Positions 46,954 through 59,272 are shown, counted from the first letter of the stretch. The stretch: 64,000 nucleotides of DNA from Atherinomorus stipes (GCA_023101725.1 JALJCO010001157.1:124001-188000), one strand, 5' to 3'. Notes: generated by a model not told the origin, from the sequence alone. Made by a program: numbers and translations.

Positions 46954-47142
46954 TCATCCTGTCCAGCTTTTTACTTGAGATCTCTTTGCTGCAGTGAAGT
47001 CGATCTTCCTGCATTCCCTGTTTTCCACCTTTGACAGTGCAGTAGGTAATTTCACTGTTTCTTCAATGAGAAACAACAACGCAGCAACATGTGTGCATAT
47101 TTCTCCAAGGCCAGCTTTACACGTGCAGTGGGCTCCAAGCAT
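46954..47142 (-). pseudogene. SWIM zinc-finger exon of the YqaJ gene
   Basis: MLGAHCTCKAGLGEICTHVA shows the SWIM pattern C-x-C-x(n)-C-x-H, followed by ALLFLIEETVKLPTALSKVE. A SWIM finger before a YqaJ nuclease is the usual arrangement of the fish ISL2EU second protein. It lies 1.4 kb upstream of the YqaJ part on the same strand, with MITE sequence between. Confidence 0.8.
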
Positions 47143-48234
47143 CCGACCAGACTTCTCAGTAATTATCCAGGGTTCCAGGGGTGTTTCTCAGATTGACTGA
47201 GAATGGAGGACCTGAAATAAAAACAAGACAGCCAAATGAGACTACAAAAACAACAAAATAGTTTCTATTTCTCTAAAAAAATAAATAAATGAATGACTAA
47301 CAAATAACAGGTAGGCCTATGTAAATCTCTTGTTCACAATGTGGGACCCCCTGCCACAAGGGTTTAAACTCAGATCATGTACAGTGTAGAAAGCAATAAA
47401 CAGGGGGGCATGAAATTGAAAAAAAGGCTAAGAATCACTTGGCTACATCTTGAGAATTGCAGTATCATCAGTTTTGAGTGTATTAGTAATCATCAGTGCC
47501 TCAATGCAACCACAATATTTTTTGGAACTGGTCTGTGTTTTTTTGTATGAAATGTAATGTTGTAATAATTTTATTTTAACTTGACAGAATCTAGAATGAA
47601 ATCCGAGAAGAATAGTCTCTACATTTGAAGAGACTAAGGGAATCCTCAGATAAACAAATACAGTTAAGTTAAGAAGATGTTACTGCATTACTTACCTTGG
47701 CCTTCACAACACATCTGTTGTTGATTACTTGATACTGCAGCTCATTCACAGGCCTTTATATGATTTAAGATCTTCTGCTGTGTAATGGCTGGGAGAGAAA
47801 ACCAGCTAGTTCACGATGCTGGGATATGGCGTGGAAGGGAGGCTCTCCGAGCTCGTCATTGCTCCAAGAGCAGGGAGCTAACTTGTAAGGATCGGCACCT
47901 TCGCCAAACGGTAACTTTTCTGTATACCTCTCTCTCTCCCGAGGACCAAGTCCATCGGGAGGACCTTGTGTATGCTTTTGCGTCTGTAAATGGTTTTGAA
48001 TTGCTGTTCTGTGGTTTATCCATCCTTAATCCGTGTAGTTTGCATAGATCCGACGCTGTGTTTACATCCGCGTATCTCCAACATGTTTCGGACCAGCAGG
48101 TGAAAACCCTTTATACTCTTTAAGTTACTCTCCATGGACTTCTCTGTAGACTCCAGCTGCTCCCTGAAACCGGGCTGCGACTCCGGGAGCATGTTAATTG
48201 CCACTAGCAGGGGAGCATTGGGGGGCTCAGGTTC
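47143..48234. other. Unassigned, possible 5' part of the ISL2EU second gene
   Basis: The minus strand may hold further exons of the YqaJ/SWIM gene, but none is clear. A plus frame at 47785-48123 (112 aa) and a minus frame at 48016-48255 (FREQLESTEKSMESNLKSIK) overlap. Neither carries a domain I know. Confidence 0.35.
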
Positions 48235-48721
48235 ACAGTGTTGCCAACTCTTCATGACCTAAAAGTCACAGGAAGACGTCCCCAACCCGGTAACATGAAT
48301 CCACACAGGCTCAAAATTACATCTTATATATTTACATTTGGCATATGGTAATTTTGATTAACGAGGGTACTGAAGGGGAGACATAGACGTTTGAGTCATG
48401 GTGCAAAGAAGATGTGCCCACAAGGCATCATGGGAAATAATGTAGATGAGGAGGCGTGGTCAGACATACTATTGGGTCAGGAGGGCTGCTGTCTGCAAAG
48501 GAACAGCGGGAGCAGCAAGTGATGGCCGGGAAAGAGGGGGGGAGGGGCCGACAGAAGGCAGCTCCTGATGAACGGGGGGAGCGATATAAACTTTATCTGT
48601 CTCCATGATCACCAGGAAAAGTCGCCAGATTTGTCGTTGGGCACTTTTTTGAAAAAAAGTCGCTAGAGGGGTCTGAAAAGTCGCTAAACATGGTGGCAAA
48701 GTCGCTAAGTTGGCAACAATG
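48235..48721. mobile_element. MITE with GTTGCCAACT ends
   Basis: The left end CACAGTGTTGCCAACT (about 48235) and the right end AGTTGGCAACAATG (about 48707-48720) are inverted. Repeated AAGTCGCTA motifs lie inside the right end. No coding. The exact target duplication was not resolved. Confidence 0.6.
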
Positions 48722-48724
48722 CCG

Positions 48725-49535
48725 GTTCATTAGCGCTGGGGGGTTTTCCTTTGGGGGCTAGTGCTGGGGGGTTTTCCTTTGGGGGCTAGCGCTGGGGGGC
48801 TTTCCTCTGGGGGCTAGCGCTGCTGGGTGTTTCCTCTGAGGGGTAGCGCTGGGGGTTTTCCTTTGGGGACTAGTGCTGGGGGTTTTTCCTCTGGGGGCTA
48901 GTGCTGGGGTTTTTTTCCTTTGAGGGCTAGTGCTAGGGGTTTTTCCTCTGGGGGCTAGCGCTGGGGGGTTTTCCTTTGGGGGCTAGCACTGGGGGTTTTC
49001 CTCTGGGGGCTAGTGCTGGGGGTTTTCCTTTGGGGGCTAGAGCTGGGGGTTTTTCCTCTGGGGGTTAGCGCTGGGGGGTTTTCCTCTGGGGGCTAGCACT
49101 CGGGGGTTTTCCTCTGGGGGTTAGCGCTGGGGGTTTTTTCCTCTGGGGGGGCTAGTGCTGGGGTTTTTCTTGGGGGGGGGTGGCTAGCACTGGGGTTTCC
49201 TCTGGGGGCTAGTACTGGGGGTTTTTCCTCTGGGGGGCTAGTGCTGGGGGTTTTCCCTCTGGGGGCTAGTACTGGGGGTTTTTCCTCTGGGGGCTAGTGC
49301 TGGGGTTTTTTCCTCTGGGGGCTAGTGCTGGGGTTTTTTTCCTTGGGGGCTAGTGCTGGGGGGTTTTCCTTTGGGGGCTAGTGCTGGAGGGTGTTCCTCT
49401 GGGGGCTAGCGCTGGGGGTTTTCCTCTGGGGGCTAGTGCTGGGGGTTTTTTTCCTCTGGGGGGGCTAGTACTGGGGTGAGTTTCCTCTGGGGGCTAGTGC
49501 TGGGGTTTTTTCCCTCTGGGGGCTAGTGCTGGGGG
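48725..49535. repeat. G-run minisatellite, about 28 units of 26-30 bp
   Basis: Units read GGGGGCTAGTGCTGGGGG followed by a TTTTCCTCT-type stretch, with variable G and T run lengths and AGCGCT/AGTGCT variants. Strong G-tract periodicity. Boundaries are the MITE on the left and GGGAGCCATCGACAAG on the right. Confidence 0.95.
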
Positions 49536-50191
49536 AGCCATCGACAAGTTCTTTTGCGTACGGATGGCATGGTTCGGAACCCTCTGTTACAACCCCTATT
49601 CTTGTTTCCATTTCTTGTCGGAACAATCAGATGTCTGGAAGTTGGAGTTCTAATTTATCCCCCTCTCCCTTCTTCTCGTCACCTTTTTTCCTTCCCCCTC
49701 TTTCACTTTCGAAATGTTGTTTGCTAGCTTAGTAACAAACTTTGTTAGCTAGCTAAGATGGCCACCAGGAAAAAAGTAAGAAAAAGAAAAAAAAAGGGTC
49801 AAAGTTTCATCCACGGTTTCCCACTCGAAACTTAAAAGTTATTCAGAAGCTATTTACATATTGTGGGGGTTAAAGCAAGCAAATTCAAGCTTTTGAACCA
49901 AGAAAGCTCTGACAGTGCAGAGAAAAAAACATCTTACAGTGGCGCCATCTTGACTCCGCCCCCCTGCCATCAAACAAAGCTGCTACAGCACTTTTAAAGT
50001 TCAGAGGTTTCTCTCTTCACTCACATTGTTTTGTCCATTCAGGGACACCGTAGTAAAAATGGTGGAACAAATATGGCAGCCTCCACATGTGCACCGCCCA
50101 GCACGTAGATATAAATGACTCAATCTAAGAAAATAAACATGTAACAGCTGTTCCAGTGCAGCAATTACACATCAACAGAAACAGATTTGGA
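49536..50191. other. Unassigned
   Basis: Contains CCACCAGGAAAAAAG and GGCGCCATCTTGACTCCGCC stretches of promoter-like composition. I see no open frame with a domain. Confidence 0.4.
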
Positions 50192-50638
50192 TTGTATGGA
50201 ATTATATTTGTGCCTTATTTTTGAGCAAATAAAGCTGTCTTTTGAGCGCAGAAAGATGATTTTTGCAGGAACACGAGTTAAACTTTGAGCAGAAAATATT
50301 TTCACGCAAAGGATAATTTAAATTGACCAAACAAAAACAAATCCCATGCACACAAAATTGATTTCTGTATGCTCCTGTGCAGACCCACGGCGATAAAAAA
50401 CAGAAAACTGGCTCTCAGTTTTATTAATCTGCTCCATCAATGTTTCCTCCTCTCCACAGCACACATGCTCGCTGTACATCATCTGCGCTCAGTTCTGTCA
50501 ATGCACTCGCTCAACTTAATGCAGTGTTACACTTGTGCCACAATTCCAACCAATCACAAGCCTTGGATAAAGTCACCTGATTGGCTGCTTCATAGGCTCC
50601 CGGTCTAACCGGCAACGCTGTAAAAAGTAAGATCCAGT
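50192..50638 (+). repeat. Left arm of a 450-bp inverted repeat
   Basis: Sequence from TATGGAATTATATTTGTGCC to AAAAAGTAAGATCCAGTGCC reappears inverted at 52567-53013 with about 3% differences by eye. Each arm encodes the same 79-aa open frame. The loop between the arms is about 1.9 kb. Confidence 0.9.
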
Positions 50639-51146
50639 GCCACTGGTGATATCAGGTAAAGAGGGGTACGGCGTCTATCTTCATGTTTTCGGTTAGTTTT
50701 ATATTTTTATATTATTACATGAATTATACATTTATCTGTCTTTCTCATGAAGGACGAATTTTGTCAAACATTTAGGGAAAACGGCCATCTCTCTTTATTT
50801 TTCTCTTTTTAAACTTCTAGCATATCTTTCCCAGGACGTCTAACCAGAACCAGAACATCAAGACACAATCACGACCACATGTAAGTATAAGTTCATAACC
50901 CTTGGTGTATTTTTTGCCATTTGTTTTTGTGATGGTCAAATTCCTATTTTCTTCTGTCTTCGAGCATGCCGTTAGCTACGGGTCTTTTCTCACTGCTCCT
51001 ACTGTATAATTCAATGAAGTCATGAACGTAGCTGACCAAGACAGCATTGTTTCAGCCTTGCTAGCAACAGAAATGGAGGCAAATGCTTTCTTAAAAATCA
51101 TTTGCCGCAATTGGTGGTGGTGGGGGGGTGTGGTGGTGGTGTGTGT

Positions 51147-51177
<31 letters not shown>

Positions 51178-52566
51178 TTAGCTCATGTAAAATGAGAAAA
51201 AATTAGTTACAATTATATTTGTTCACAGTAGTAGTGATGCTTGTGAACTGTACTGATTTCTCTTGTTTCTTCTTTGCTTCATCTCTCATCTGTTTCTTTC
51301 TTTAGGTAATACCAGACACTGAACACTTCTACCACACATTCTCTGGACTTGGCGAACTTTGACCTGATCCCACTTTTTATATTATGGAGAAACAATAAAT
51401 ATGTTGCAGCGCACAAAATCAAGTCTTCCAGTGCATCTATCTTTTTTTTTTTTTTATCAATTATAGCTATTGTGCTGAAGTAAATCATGTGGATACTACA
51501 GTTAAGATACTATGATGATCACTACTGTAAGGTTTACACACACTGCAAATAGTCAACGAGTTAAAAGCATAATTTTTTATTTTGTCCTTTCTTTCCTTTT
51601 GTTAGCTTTGTTCATATCCCTCCTGTTGGTATATTTTATGTAGCACTCTGTTATAACCAGCATTAGCTGCTGCAGACAGCTGTTGGTTTACCTGATATGT
51701 CACAGTGATATAAGTGCTTCAGCTGCAACGTCCCTCTCCAAACTGTCAAGACTGACCCACTCCAGAGAAGTTCTTTGAAAACTCGATTTTCTGCTTTGTT
51801 ACATGTATACAGCTTGCCTTTTTTAAAATTTATGCAAACTATGATAAACACCTGGCATAAATTATGTGATGTGAAAAAATAGTTAACGGATGTTACCTCC
51901 TCATCACTTGCAGGATATATCATTTTAAAAAAAGAAAATTACAGATCAACTAACATACTATAGATGCTTATATAAACCTATTTGAATGTATTATAAATGA
52001 TCACATAATAAACAAATTTAAAAATCTTTTAAATTGGAAAAAGAAACGTTATCATATCCTGAGTGTAACTCTGGGCCCTGGCAGCGTCCATCTTTGTTTC
52101 TGACAAAAAGGAACTTCATTAAAAAAATTTTCTTGTGGAGAGAACGTCTTTAGGGGTTTAACCTCCTGGTTAAAGTCTAAATTCCAATCTGTCCCCTCCC
52201 CAAACTGTACTAGATGCAGGTAGGGATGTTGAATACGAGGCCTCATGAGACACGAGACATTTTGACACAGCTGCCAAGAGATTGTCATGAAGACATTTGA
52301 GACAGTCAGTATGAGCTCCATCTGCTGGCTGTGGATGTGTACTGCAGCTGAGGGAAACGCTGCCTGGAGCTGTCTGTCTCTGGCTCGGTGTATAATAAAA
52401 GATACTTGTCAACCTTCTGTTTAGTGTTTCCTTTGTGGTTAATATCTTGGAATTATCCTCTGTGATAAAATGAGTATTTTATATAAATTCCCAAGCGATT
52501 GGAACCCGAATAAAGCATTGACAGATTAATAGACACAGTCTCTTCAAGATTCACCATCTATTGGCA
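50639..52566. other. Loop of the inverted repeat
   Basis: Holds a (GT)n then G-run tract (51115-51178), AT-rich non-coding sequence and, near its right end (52220-52555), a MITE copy matching 46055-46521. No transposase is seen. Splice-like motifs at about 50880 (CATGTAAGT) are unverified. Confidence 0.6.
52220..52555 (-). mobile_element. MITE copy with GTAGGGATG end, related to 46055-46521
   Basis: Starts GTAGGGATGTTGAATACGAG and proceeds CACGAGACATTTTGACACAG, the reverse of the 46.2-46.5 kb segment. The right end is partly lost. It lies inside the inverted-repeat loop. Confidence 0.65.
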
Positions 52567-53013
52567 CTGGATCTTACTTTTTACAGCGTTGCCTGTTAGT
52601 CCGGGAGCCTATGAAGCAGCCAATCAGGTGACTTTATCCAAGGCTTGTGATTGGTTGGAATTGTGGCACAAGTGTAACACTGCATTAAGTTGAGCGAGCG
52701 CATTGAGAGAACTGAGCGCAGATGATGTACTGCGAGCATGTGTGCCGTGGAGAGGAGGAAACATTGATGGAGCAGATTAATAAAACTGAGAGCCAGTTTT
52801 CTGTTTTTTATCGCCGTGGGTCTGCACAGGAGCATACAGAAATCAATTTTGTGTGCATGGGATTTGTTTTTGTTTGGTCAATTTAAATGATCCTTTGCGT
52901 GAAAATATTTTCTGCTCAAAGTTTAACTCGTGTTCCTGCAAAAATCATCTTTCTGCGCTCAAAATACAGCTTTGTTTGCTCAAAAATAAGGCACAAATAT
53001 AATTCCATAGAAT
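52567..53013 (-). repeat. Right arm of the 450-bp inverted repeat
   Basis: Reverse complement of 50192-50638. The outer limit is near TATAATTCCATAGAATTGTA. Confidence 0.9.
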
Positions 53014-53320
53014 TGTATGTCACATTTTTCTGCCACTGACCTTTAATTTTTTACTTACTGTACCTTTAAGTTCAGGGAGTATGGAGCTGTGCATAGAGCC
53101 CATTGAAAAAGAAACAATGAAAACTAAATAAAAACTGAAACTAATCACAAAATGTCGAACTATTCTAAACTTGACAGGTGCAGGCGTCTGATTGGATGTT
53201 ACAGGAAACACCTGATTGCAGTGATTGGCTCAGAGTGTTGCTCAAAATCATGCTTGTTTACTTGTTTTACTTTTTGTTTGTTTGTTTTTAATGTTTCTGT
53301 TGAACCACAATGCAGGCTGG
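53014..53320. promoter_or_regulatory. Upstream region of the STAT4-like gene
   Basis: Sequence before the likely 5' UTR exon. An inverted CCAAT box (GATTGG) lies at about 53223, with another near 53190. No clear TATA box. Promoter status is inferred from position only. Confidence 0.35.
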
Positions 53321-53488
53321 TTTAGGAGGGGGTTGTCCCGCAGCTGGGAGGAAGCTGATGGAGGGGGCTGGCTTTCCCGGACACCTGCGCCAGTCTCGAG
53401 CTCTCTTCCTGAACTGGCGCAGTCAAATCGAAAGTTAGCGGCAGAACCAGGCGCATGTGGCGGAGGAAGCAGCGAGGAAACATCTCAG
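53321..53488 (+). other. Candidate 5' UTR exon of the STAT4-like gene
   Basis: GC-rich sequence ends at a good donor (CATCTCAG|GTAACA, GT at 53489-53490), 144 bp before the acceptor of the first coding exon. The start is unknown. Transcription data would be needed to confirm. Confidence 0.45.
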
Positions 53489-53609
53489 GTAACAACCGCG
53501 GAGGCATCTCCTGACTTCATGATACTGCGACAGTACATGAGTGTTTCTGTGATTAATGGCTTGTATGGGGGGATGACGCTGCCTCGCGCGCATCTGTGGC
53601 GACCAGTAA

Positions 53610-54554
<945 letters not shown>

Positions 54555-56690
54555 CGGACTTTTACCGGTCCGTGTGCGGTGGTCTTTAGGCGGATTTCCA
54601 CCGGTCCGTGTTCGGTGGTCTCTAGGGGGGACTGTCACCGGTCCGTGTGCGGTGGTCTTTAGGGGGGGACTTTCACCGGTTCGTGTGCGGTGGTCTTTAG
54701 GCGGATTTCCACCGGTCCGTGTGCGGTGGTCTCTAGGGCGGACTTTCACCGGTCCGTGTGCGGTGGTCTTTAGGCGGATTTCCACCGGTCCGTGTGCGGT
54801 GGTCTCTAGGGCGGACTTTCACCGGTCCGTGTGCGGTGGTCTCTAGGCGGATTTCCACCGGTCCGTGTGCGGTGGTCTCTAGGGGGGACTTTCACCGGTC
54901 CGTGTGCGGTGGTCCTTAGGCGGATTTCCACCGGTCTGTGTGCGGTGGTCCTTAGGCGGATTTCCACCGGTCTGTGTGCGGTGGTCTCTAGGGGGGACTT
55001 TCACCGGTCTGTGTGCGGTGGTCTCTAGGGGGGACTTTCACCGGTCCGTGTGCGGTGGTCTCTAGGGCGGATTTCCACCGGTCCGTGTGCGGTGGTCTCT
55101 AGGGGGGACTTTCACCGGTCCGTGTGCGGTGGTCTCTAGGGGGACTTTCACCGGTCCGTGTGCGGTGGTCTCTAGGGGGACTTATACCGGTCCGTGTGCG
55201 GTGGTCTCTAGGGGGGACTTTCACCGGTCCGTGTGCGGTGGTCTCTAGGGGGGACTTTCACCGGTCCGTGTGCGGTGGTCTCTAGGGGGGACTTGTACTA
55301 GTCCGTGTGCGGTGGTCTCTAGGCGGACTTATACCGGTCCGTGTGCGGTGGTCTCTAGGCGGACTTTCACCGGTCCGTGTGCGGTGGTCTCTACGGGGGA
55401 CTTATACCGGTCCGTGTGCGGTGGTCTCTAGGGGGGACTTTCACCGGTCCGTGTGCGGTGGTCTCTAGGGGGGACTTGTACTAGTCCGTGTGCGGTGGTC
55501 TCTAGGCGGACTTATACCGGTCCGTGTGCGGTGGTCTCTAGGGGGGACTTTCACCGGTCCGTGTGCGGTGGTCTCTAGGGGGACTTGTACTAGTCCGTGT
55601 GCGGTGGTCTCTAGGCGGACTTATACCGGTCCGTGTGCGGTGGTTTCTAGGGGGACTTTCACCGGTCCGTGTGCGGTGGTCTCTAGGGGGGACTTTCACC
55701 GGTCCGTGTGCGGTGGTCTCTAGGGGGACTTTCACCGGTCCGTGTGCGGTGGTCTCTAGGGGGGACTTTCACCGGTCTGTGTGCGGTGGTCTGTAGGGGG
55801 GACTTTCACCGGTCCGTGTGCGGTGGTCTCTAGGGGGGACTTTCACCTGTCCGTGTGCGGTGGTCTCTAGGCGGATTTCCATCGGTCTGTGTGCGGTGGT
55901 CTCTAGGGGGGACTTTCACCGGTCCGTGTGCGGTGGTCTCTAGGGGGACTTATACCGGTCCGTGTGCGGTGGTCTTTAGGGGGGACTTTCACCGGTCCGT
56001 GTGCGGTGGTCTCTAGGGGGACTTTCACCGGTCCGTGTGCGGTGGTCTCTAGGGGGGACTGTCACCGGTCCGTGTGCGGTGGTCTTTAGGGGGGACTTTC
56101 ACCGGTTCGTGTGCGGTGGTCTCTAGGGGGGACTTTCACCGGTCCGTGTGCGGTGGTCTCTGGGGGGGACTTTCACCGGCCCGTGTGCGGTGGTCTCTAG
56201 GCGGATTTCCATCGGTCTGTGTGCGGTGGTCTCTAGGGGGACTTTCACCGGTCCGTGTGCGGTGGTCTCTAGGCGGATTTCCATCGGTCTGTGTGCGGTG
56301 GTCTCTAGGGGGGACTTTCACCGGCCCGTGTGCGGTGGTCTCTAGGCGGATTTCCATCGGTCTGTGTGCGGTGGTCTCTAGGGGGACTTTCACCGGTACG
56401 TGTGCGGTGGTCTCTAGGCGGATTTCCATCGGTCTGTGTGCGGTGGTCTCTAGGGGGACTTTCACCGGTCCGTGTGCGGTGGTCTCTAGGCGGATTTTCA
56501 CCGGTCCGTGTGCGGTGGTCTCTAGGGGGACTTATACCGGTCCGTGTGCGGTGGTCTCTATGGGGGACTATCACCGGTCTTTGTAGGGTGGTCTCTAGGC
56601 GGATTTCCATCGGTCCGTGTGCGGTGGTCTCTAGGGGGGAACTTTCACTGGTCCGTGTGCGGTGGTCTCTAGGCTGACTTTCTCTGGTCC
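54555..56690. repeat. Minisatellite of 33-38 bp, about 58 units
   Basis: Units read CACCGGTCCGTGTGCGGTGG followed by TCTCTAGGGGGGACTTT or a TCTTTAGGCGGATTTC variant. Two or three unit types alternate in blocks, so several rounds of expansion occurred. The core GGTCCGTGTGCGGTGGT is shared, inverted, with the array at 57029-57275. Open frames such as SLGGFPPVRVRW are repeat artefacts. Confidence 0.97.
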
Positions 56691-57028
56691 GTGTGCGGAC
56701 CGTGTGCTGCTTCCAGAGCAGGTAACTGGTCCTGGTCCATGAGCGCAGCGCAGTGACCCGCCATGTGCACCGGATCGCACCCATGTAGTCAATGGTTTGA
56801 AACACATTAATCACGCCGCGGCGTGTGAGCGGTCCGTCATCGCTCCGGCATGTCGCACCGCTGCACTGAAGATACGCACCAGCTCTATTTTTGACGGAGC
56901 ACGCACCAACACCGTGTCAATTTTAGTAGTTCAGATTGAACCAGACAGGAAATCAGACACAGATTCAGTTTAAAACATCCGGGAACTTCCGAAACAAAAG
57001 ACACTGGGCAGCTCTGAAACTGCTGAAC
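56691..57028. other. Spacer between two inverted minisatellites
   Basis: GC-rich at left, with GCGGACCGTGTGCTGC and CGGTCCGTCATCGCTCC, both related to the neighbouring repeat core. It could be the interior of a transposon whose ends are the arrays. No coding domain. Confidence 0.5.
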
Positions 57029-57275
57029 TCGGACCTGGTGGAAACGCACCACCACACGGACCTGGTGGGACACACCACCGCACACGGACCTGGTGGAAAC
57101 GCACCACGGCACACGGACCTGGTGGAAACGCACCACCGTACACGGACCTGGTGGGAACGCACCACCGCACACGGACCTGGTGGGAACGCACCACCGCACA
57201 CGGACCTGGTGGGAACGCACCACCGCACACGGACCTGGTGGGAACGCACCACCGCACACGGACCTGGTGGAAATG
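57029..57275. repeat. Minisatellite of about 31 bp, 8 units
   Basis: Units read ACGGACCTGGTGGGAACGCA then CCACCGCACAC. The segment ACCACCGCACACGGACC is the inverse of the core of the array at 54555-56690. Confidence 0.95.
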
Positions 57276-58254
57276 CACCAGCCCCCCCTCAGTGGCATCC
57301 TCAGACATCTCATATTACCTCAAATTCACCTCTTGATGACGACCTGAAATCCGGTGCGGGTGATGTGTGAACGCGCACCAACTTTAGCTCGGCGGTGATT
57401 AAAAAGCTGATATGAAACGGAGCCGTATTAGTTGAAAACTGAAACATTGCAACTTTTTCACTGCTGCAGCAGCGCCTTGCTCCACCCACATATGTGTGAA
57501 AACCACCTCAGACTCCAGTAAGACAAAGAAGAAAGGTTTGGTCTTGTGAGATGAAGAGAACCAAACTGGAATGTGCCCGGTCCCCACGGCAGGTGTGTGT
57601 GGGGGGGAGTAATACTGGAGTAAGACTGGAGTAAACAACCGAGCACCTTTTTTTCCCCTTCTTTTTTTATTTGGAGGAAGCTCCGATCCAGTCTGGGAAT
57701 AAAATGGACCCACAGTTGCTTTTCTTCTCACTAACAAGGTAAATGTGATGAATGACGGAAATAAGGATGCAGAATATTGCAATGCTAAGTTTATAGCATG
57801 TAAATGTAGCAGTATGACAGCCATATGACTGTTCCCAGGGAAGAGATACTCTCTAGACACTTGCTACATTTAGTTGATGCAGTCATTTTATAAGGTAATC
57901 ATGGTCTCAGCCTGTGGATTTAGATATTTGATCTACAAGCCAGCGTTAGCCTGTTGTTAGCATTAGCGTACAGTCCGTCAGTTTACTTAACGATCAAACC
58001 ATAAACAACTTGCAGATTTATAACTTTGTTACTTCAGTAGACATTGTGACTCTAACTCGGGGTTCAGACTGAGTGTAATTCGGGTTAGATTAGGGACCAA
58101 CACATGCGTGTGCACGACACCTAGTGGCTTAACATGGTATTTTTGTAAGCCTGTAATACCATGTGCTGTTGTTGTGACCTGTGTCAATAAAGTTATGAGC
58201 TGAAACATGGTGTGAGAACCGGCTGGCTAAAACAAACGAAAAAGGAAGAAAACA
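57276..58254. other. Unassigned; possible 5' LTR of the gypsy remnant
   Basis: The stretch at 57290-57340 (CAGTGGCATCCTCAGACATC) recurs at 63011-63061 and is probably a LINE piece. The end of the segment has AATAAAG at about 58186 and GTGAGAACCGG just before gag-like coding sequence, as expected for the end of a 5' LTR; the matching 3' LTR was not found. Confidence 0.4.
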
Positions 58255-58440
58255 ATGGCGAATAACATGATTCCTGCACCAGATGGCATGCAAATGTCCG
58301 GGGACTTGGCAAAGAATTGGGAAGTTTTCTGTGCAGAATTTGAGGACTTTGTGTTAGCAACGGGGCTAAATGTGAAGGACGAGGAGGGGCAAGCCGCCTC
58401 GCTAACATGCCAAACTTTTTCTGCAGGGCCCCCTTTTCAT
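58255..58440 (+). pseudogene. gypsy remnant: gag, first piece
   Basis: MANNMIPAPDGMQMSGDLAK, then NWEVFCAEFEDFVLATGL, a common start of fish gypsy gag. The frame runs into unrelated sequence after QAASLTC. Gag resumes after the MITE at about 59280 (ALGEYFKPAKNVIYER). Confidence 0.75.
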
Positions 58441-58689
58441 TGGAAATTATGTCAAGCCCCCCCCCCATCCCACCACCGCTACCACATGATGCACCCAAAC
58501 ATTAACCATGAGATACGTGAAAAATGCACTGCATTTGGGGGGGGGGGGGGTAATGCCTTTTGAGTCATCATTTGTACAGTAGTACTTAAAAGAATATTCC
58601 CATTTATTGTTCAAAGTACAAAAACTGTAGGCCTGGCTGGGCCCCCCCTGACAGAGCCTTGAGCCCCCCCCTGGGGGGCCCGCCCCCAG

Positions 58690-59272
58690 TTTGAGAACCA
58701 CTGGGCACATTCACAAAGCTTTTTTGATTGGAATCAGAGTCCGTTTGCTTGGAAAGTCCACTTCATTTAGGGGAGTTGTGAATGCGCAAACGGACTCTGA
58801 TCCTGAAAAAACAACCAGACTCGGCCCGCCTGCAAACACAGGTCTCGGTCCGATTCAAGTGAACCAAAGACAGGAGGTGGACTACATTGGCATTGTGGGT
58901 CAAACATTGGACATCGTGGTAAACGCTACGACAACAAGCACACGTGTGGGACTGCAGTACTGATAAAGATGGCTCGTGGTCAGATGTGGAGTTACGAGGA
59001 AGTAAAAGCTTTAATCGATATTTGATCTGATGACATCATATCCAGCTCCTCGTACAAAAATTGTGAGAATCTTCTTGTACGTGTGTCTTGTCCTCACCTA
59101 CGGTGAATCCGAAAGCAGCGCCACCCGAGATTCTCATTCTTGGCCCGTTTGGCTCGTTTGGCAATAGTGCAACATGAACGCGATCTTGGTCCGGAAGACC
59201 ACCCCTGCCCCCAACCGAACCGAGTCCCCAAATGGACCGAGACTCGCGGACTATGCTTTCTGAATGCACCCA
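58690..59272. mobile_element. MITE(s) inside the gypsy remnant
   Basis: The main element has inverted ends GGGCACATTCACAAAGC (58704) and GGGTGCATTCAGAAAGC (reverse complement at about 59272), with CACTG on both sides. A second hAT-like end, TTGAGAACCACTG, lies just before it at 58690-58702. The segment 58440-58690, rich in C and G runs, belongs to that other element. Confidence 0.7.

Larger units (their letters stand above)
25460..47142. mobile_element. ISL2EU-type DNA transposon, outermost layer of the nest (approximate limits)
   Basis: A DDE transposase on plus (25460-25567 and 40570-41392) and a YqaJ-exonuclease/SWIM gene on minus (44341-47142) converge, which is the two-gene layout known for ISL2EU elements. 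Gypsy sequence (25568-40569) and a G-rich block (about 41880-44330) interrupt it. I could not find terminal inverted repeats, so the true ends are unknown and may extend past these limits. Confidence 0.6.

Noticed and set aside
47785..48123. 112-aa open frame as a gene
   Set aside because: No recognised domain, an overlapping antisense frame and only its length as support.
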